From Anaerolineae bacterium (GTDB lineage Bacteria; Chloroflexota; Anaerolineae; JAAYZQ01), in NCBI GenBank assembly GCA_016926595.1, contig JAFGOG010000234.1, forward strand, positions 1-6,049: DNA of 6,049 nucleotides, given 5' to 3'. The notes under the pieces were generated by a model. It did not search any database and was not told the DNA's origin. It saw only the letters and a list, made by a program, of their open reading frames with translations. The position numbers and the translations under genes are program-made. Position 1 is the first letter of the stretch. Every line of letters starts with the position of its first letter. This document shows positions 6,004 through 6,049 of this stretch, piece after piece.

Positions 6004-6049
6004 TACCCGCTCCAGCCCTCTGCCAGGCCGAGCAGCAGGCGGCGCATGA
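6003..6049 (-). CDS. C-terminal end of an unidentified upstream gene (cut by window edge)
   Basis: A minus-strand frame open to the window edge reads MRRLLLGLAEGWSG, then TAG at 6005-6003. The last base of this stop is the first base of the next gene's GTG, a typical translational-coupling arrangement, which is the main reason to believe the frame is real. Its codons also carry the ribosome binding site GGAG of the next gene. Too little is visible to name a family. The ATG at 6047 could be internal, or the start of a 14-codon peptide; an internal Met of a longer gene is more likely. Confidence 0.5.
   Translation of the reverse strand, partial: MRRLLLGLAEGWSG
6010..6013 (-). promoter_or_regulatory. 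Ribosome binding site for the GTG start of the DUF218 gene
   Basis: GGAG lies 6 bases upstream of the GTG at 6003, within the last codons of the preceding frame. It decides in favour of the GTG start, since the next in-frame Met codon is far inside the protein, at residue 114. Confidence 0.7.

Noticed and set aside
1..6049. A novel defence, mobile or biosynthetic system.
   Set aside because: All genes seen belong to known housekeeping or envelope families. There are no transposase, integrase, nuclease-helicase, toxin-antitoxin or array signatures on either strand.

Overview
The window is a GC-rich stretch of bacterial chromosome in which every gene I can support lies on the minus strand. The best taxonomic guess is Chloroflexota, probably an Anaerolineae-like or other environmental lineage. 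This rests on the style of the Pol I and ArgS sequences, a secreted subtilase ending in YLPLVTK, and a GTAGGGGCG-type palindrome. It is judged from memory of such proteins, not from a search, so it is an inference of moderate strength.

Layout in the direction of transcription (high to low coordinates): the last codons of an unidentified gene (6049-6003) overlap by one base the GTG start of a membrane-anchored YdcF/SanA-type DUF218 protein (6003-5413). A 60-base gap with a small stem-loop follows, then a secreted bacillopeptidase-F-like S8 serine protease with two PKD domains (5352-3349). The next gap (3348-3219) holds a nested palindrome and, directly beside it, a good sigma-70-type promoter. 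That promoter serves a full-length DNA polymerase I gene (3218-333), which overlaps by 14 bases the start of argS, encoding arginyl-tRNA synthetase. The window edge cuts argS after 115 codons.

There are two functional blocks. The first is an envelope/secretion block (unknown gene, ydcF-like, subtilase), possibly co-transcribed. The second is a housekeeping information-processing block (polA-argS), with its own promoter and ribosome binding site and translationally overlapping genes. The palindrome sits at the boundary and may insulate one block from the other.

I found no RNA gene, CRISPR array, transposase, integrase or phage gene, and no sign of an unknown multi-gene system. The points most worth a second look are small: a canonical beta-clamp-binding pentamer (QLSLF) in the linker of Pol I, the recurring-looking C-terminal YLPLV tail of the protease, and the palindrome abutting the polA promoter. 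Coding density is high, and no stretch over 300 bases lacks a gene.
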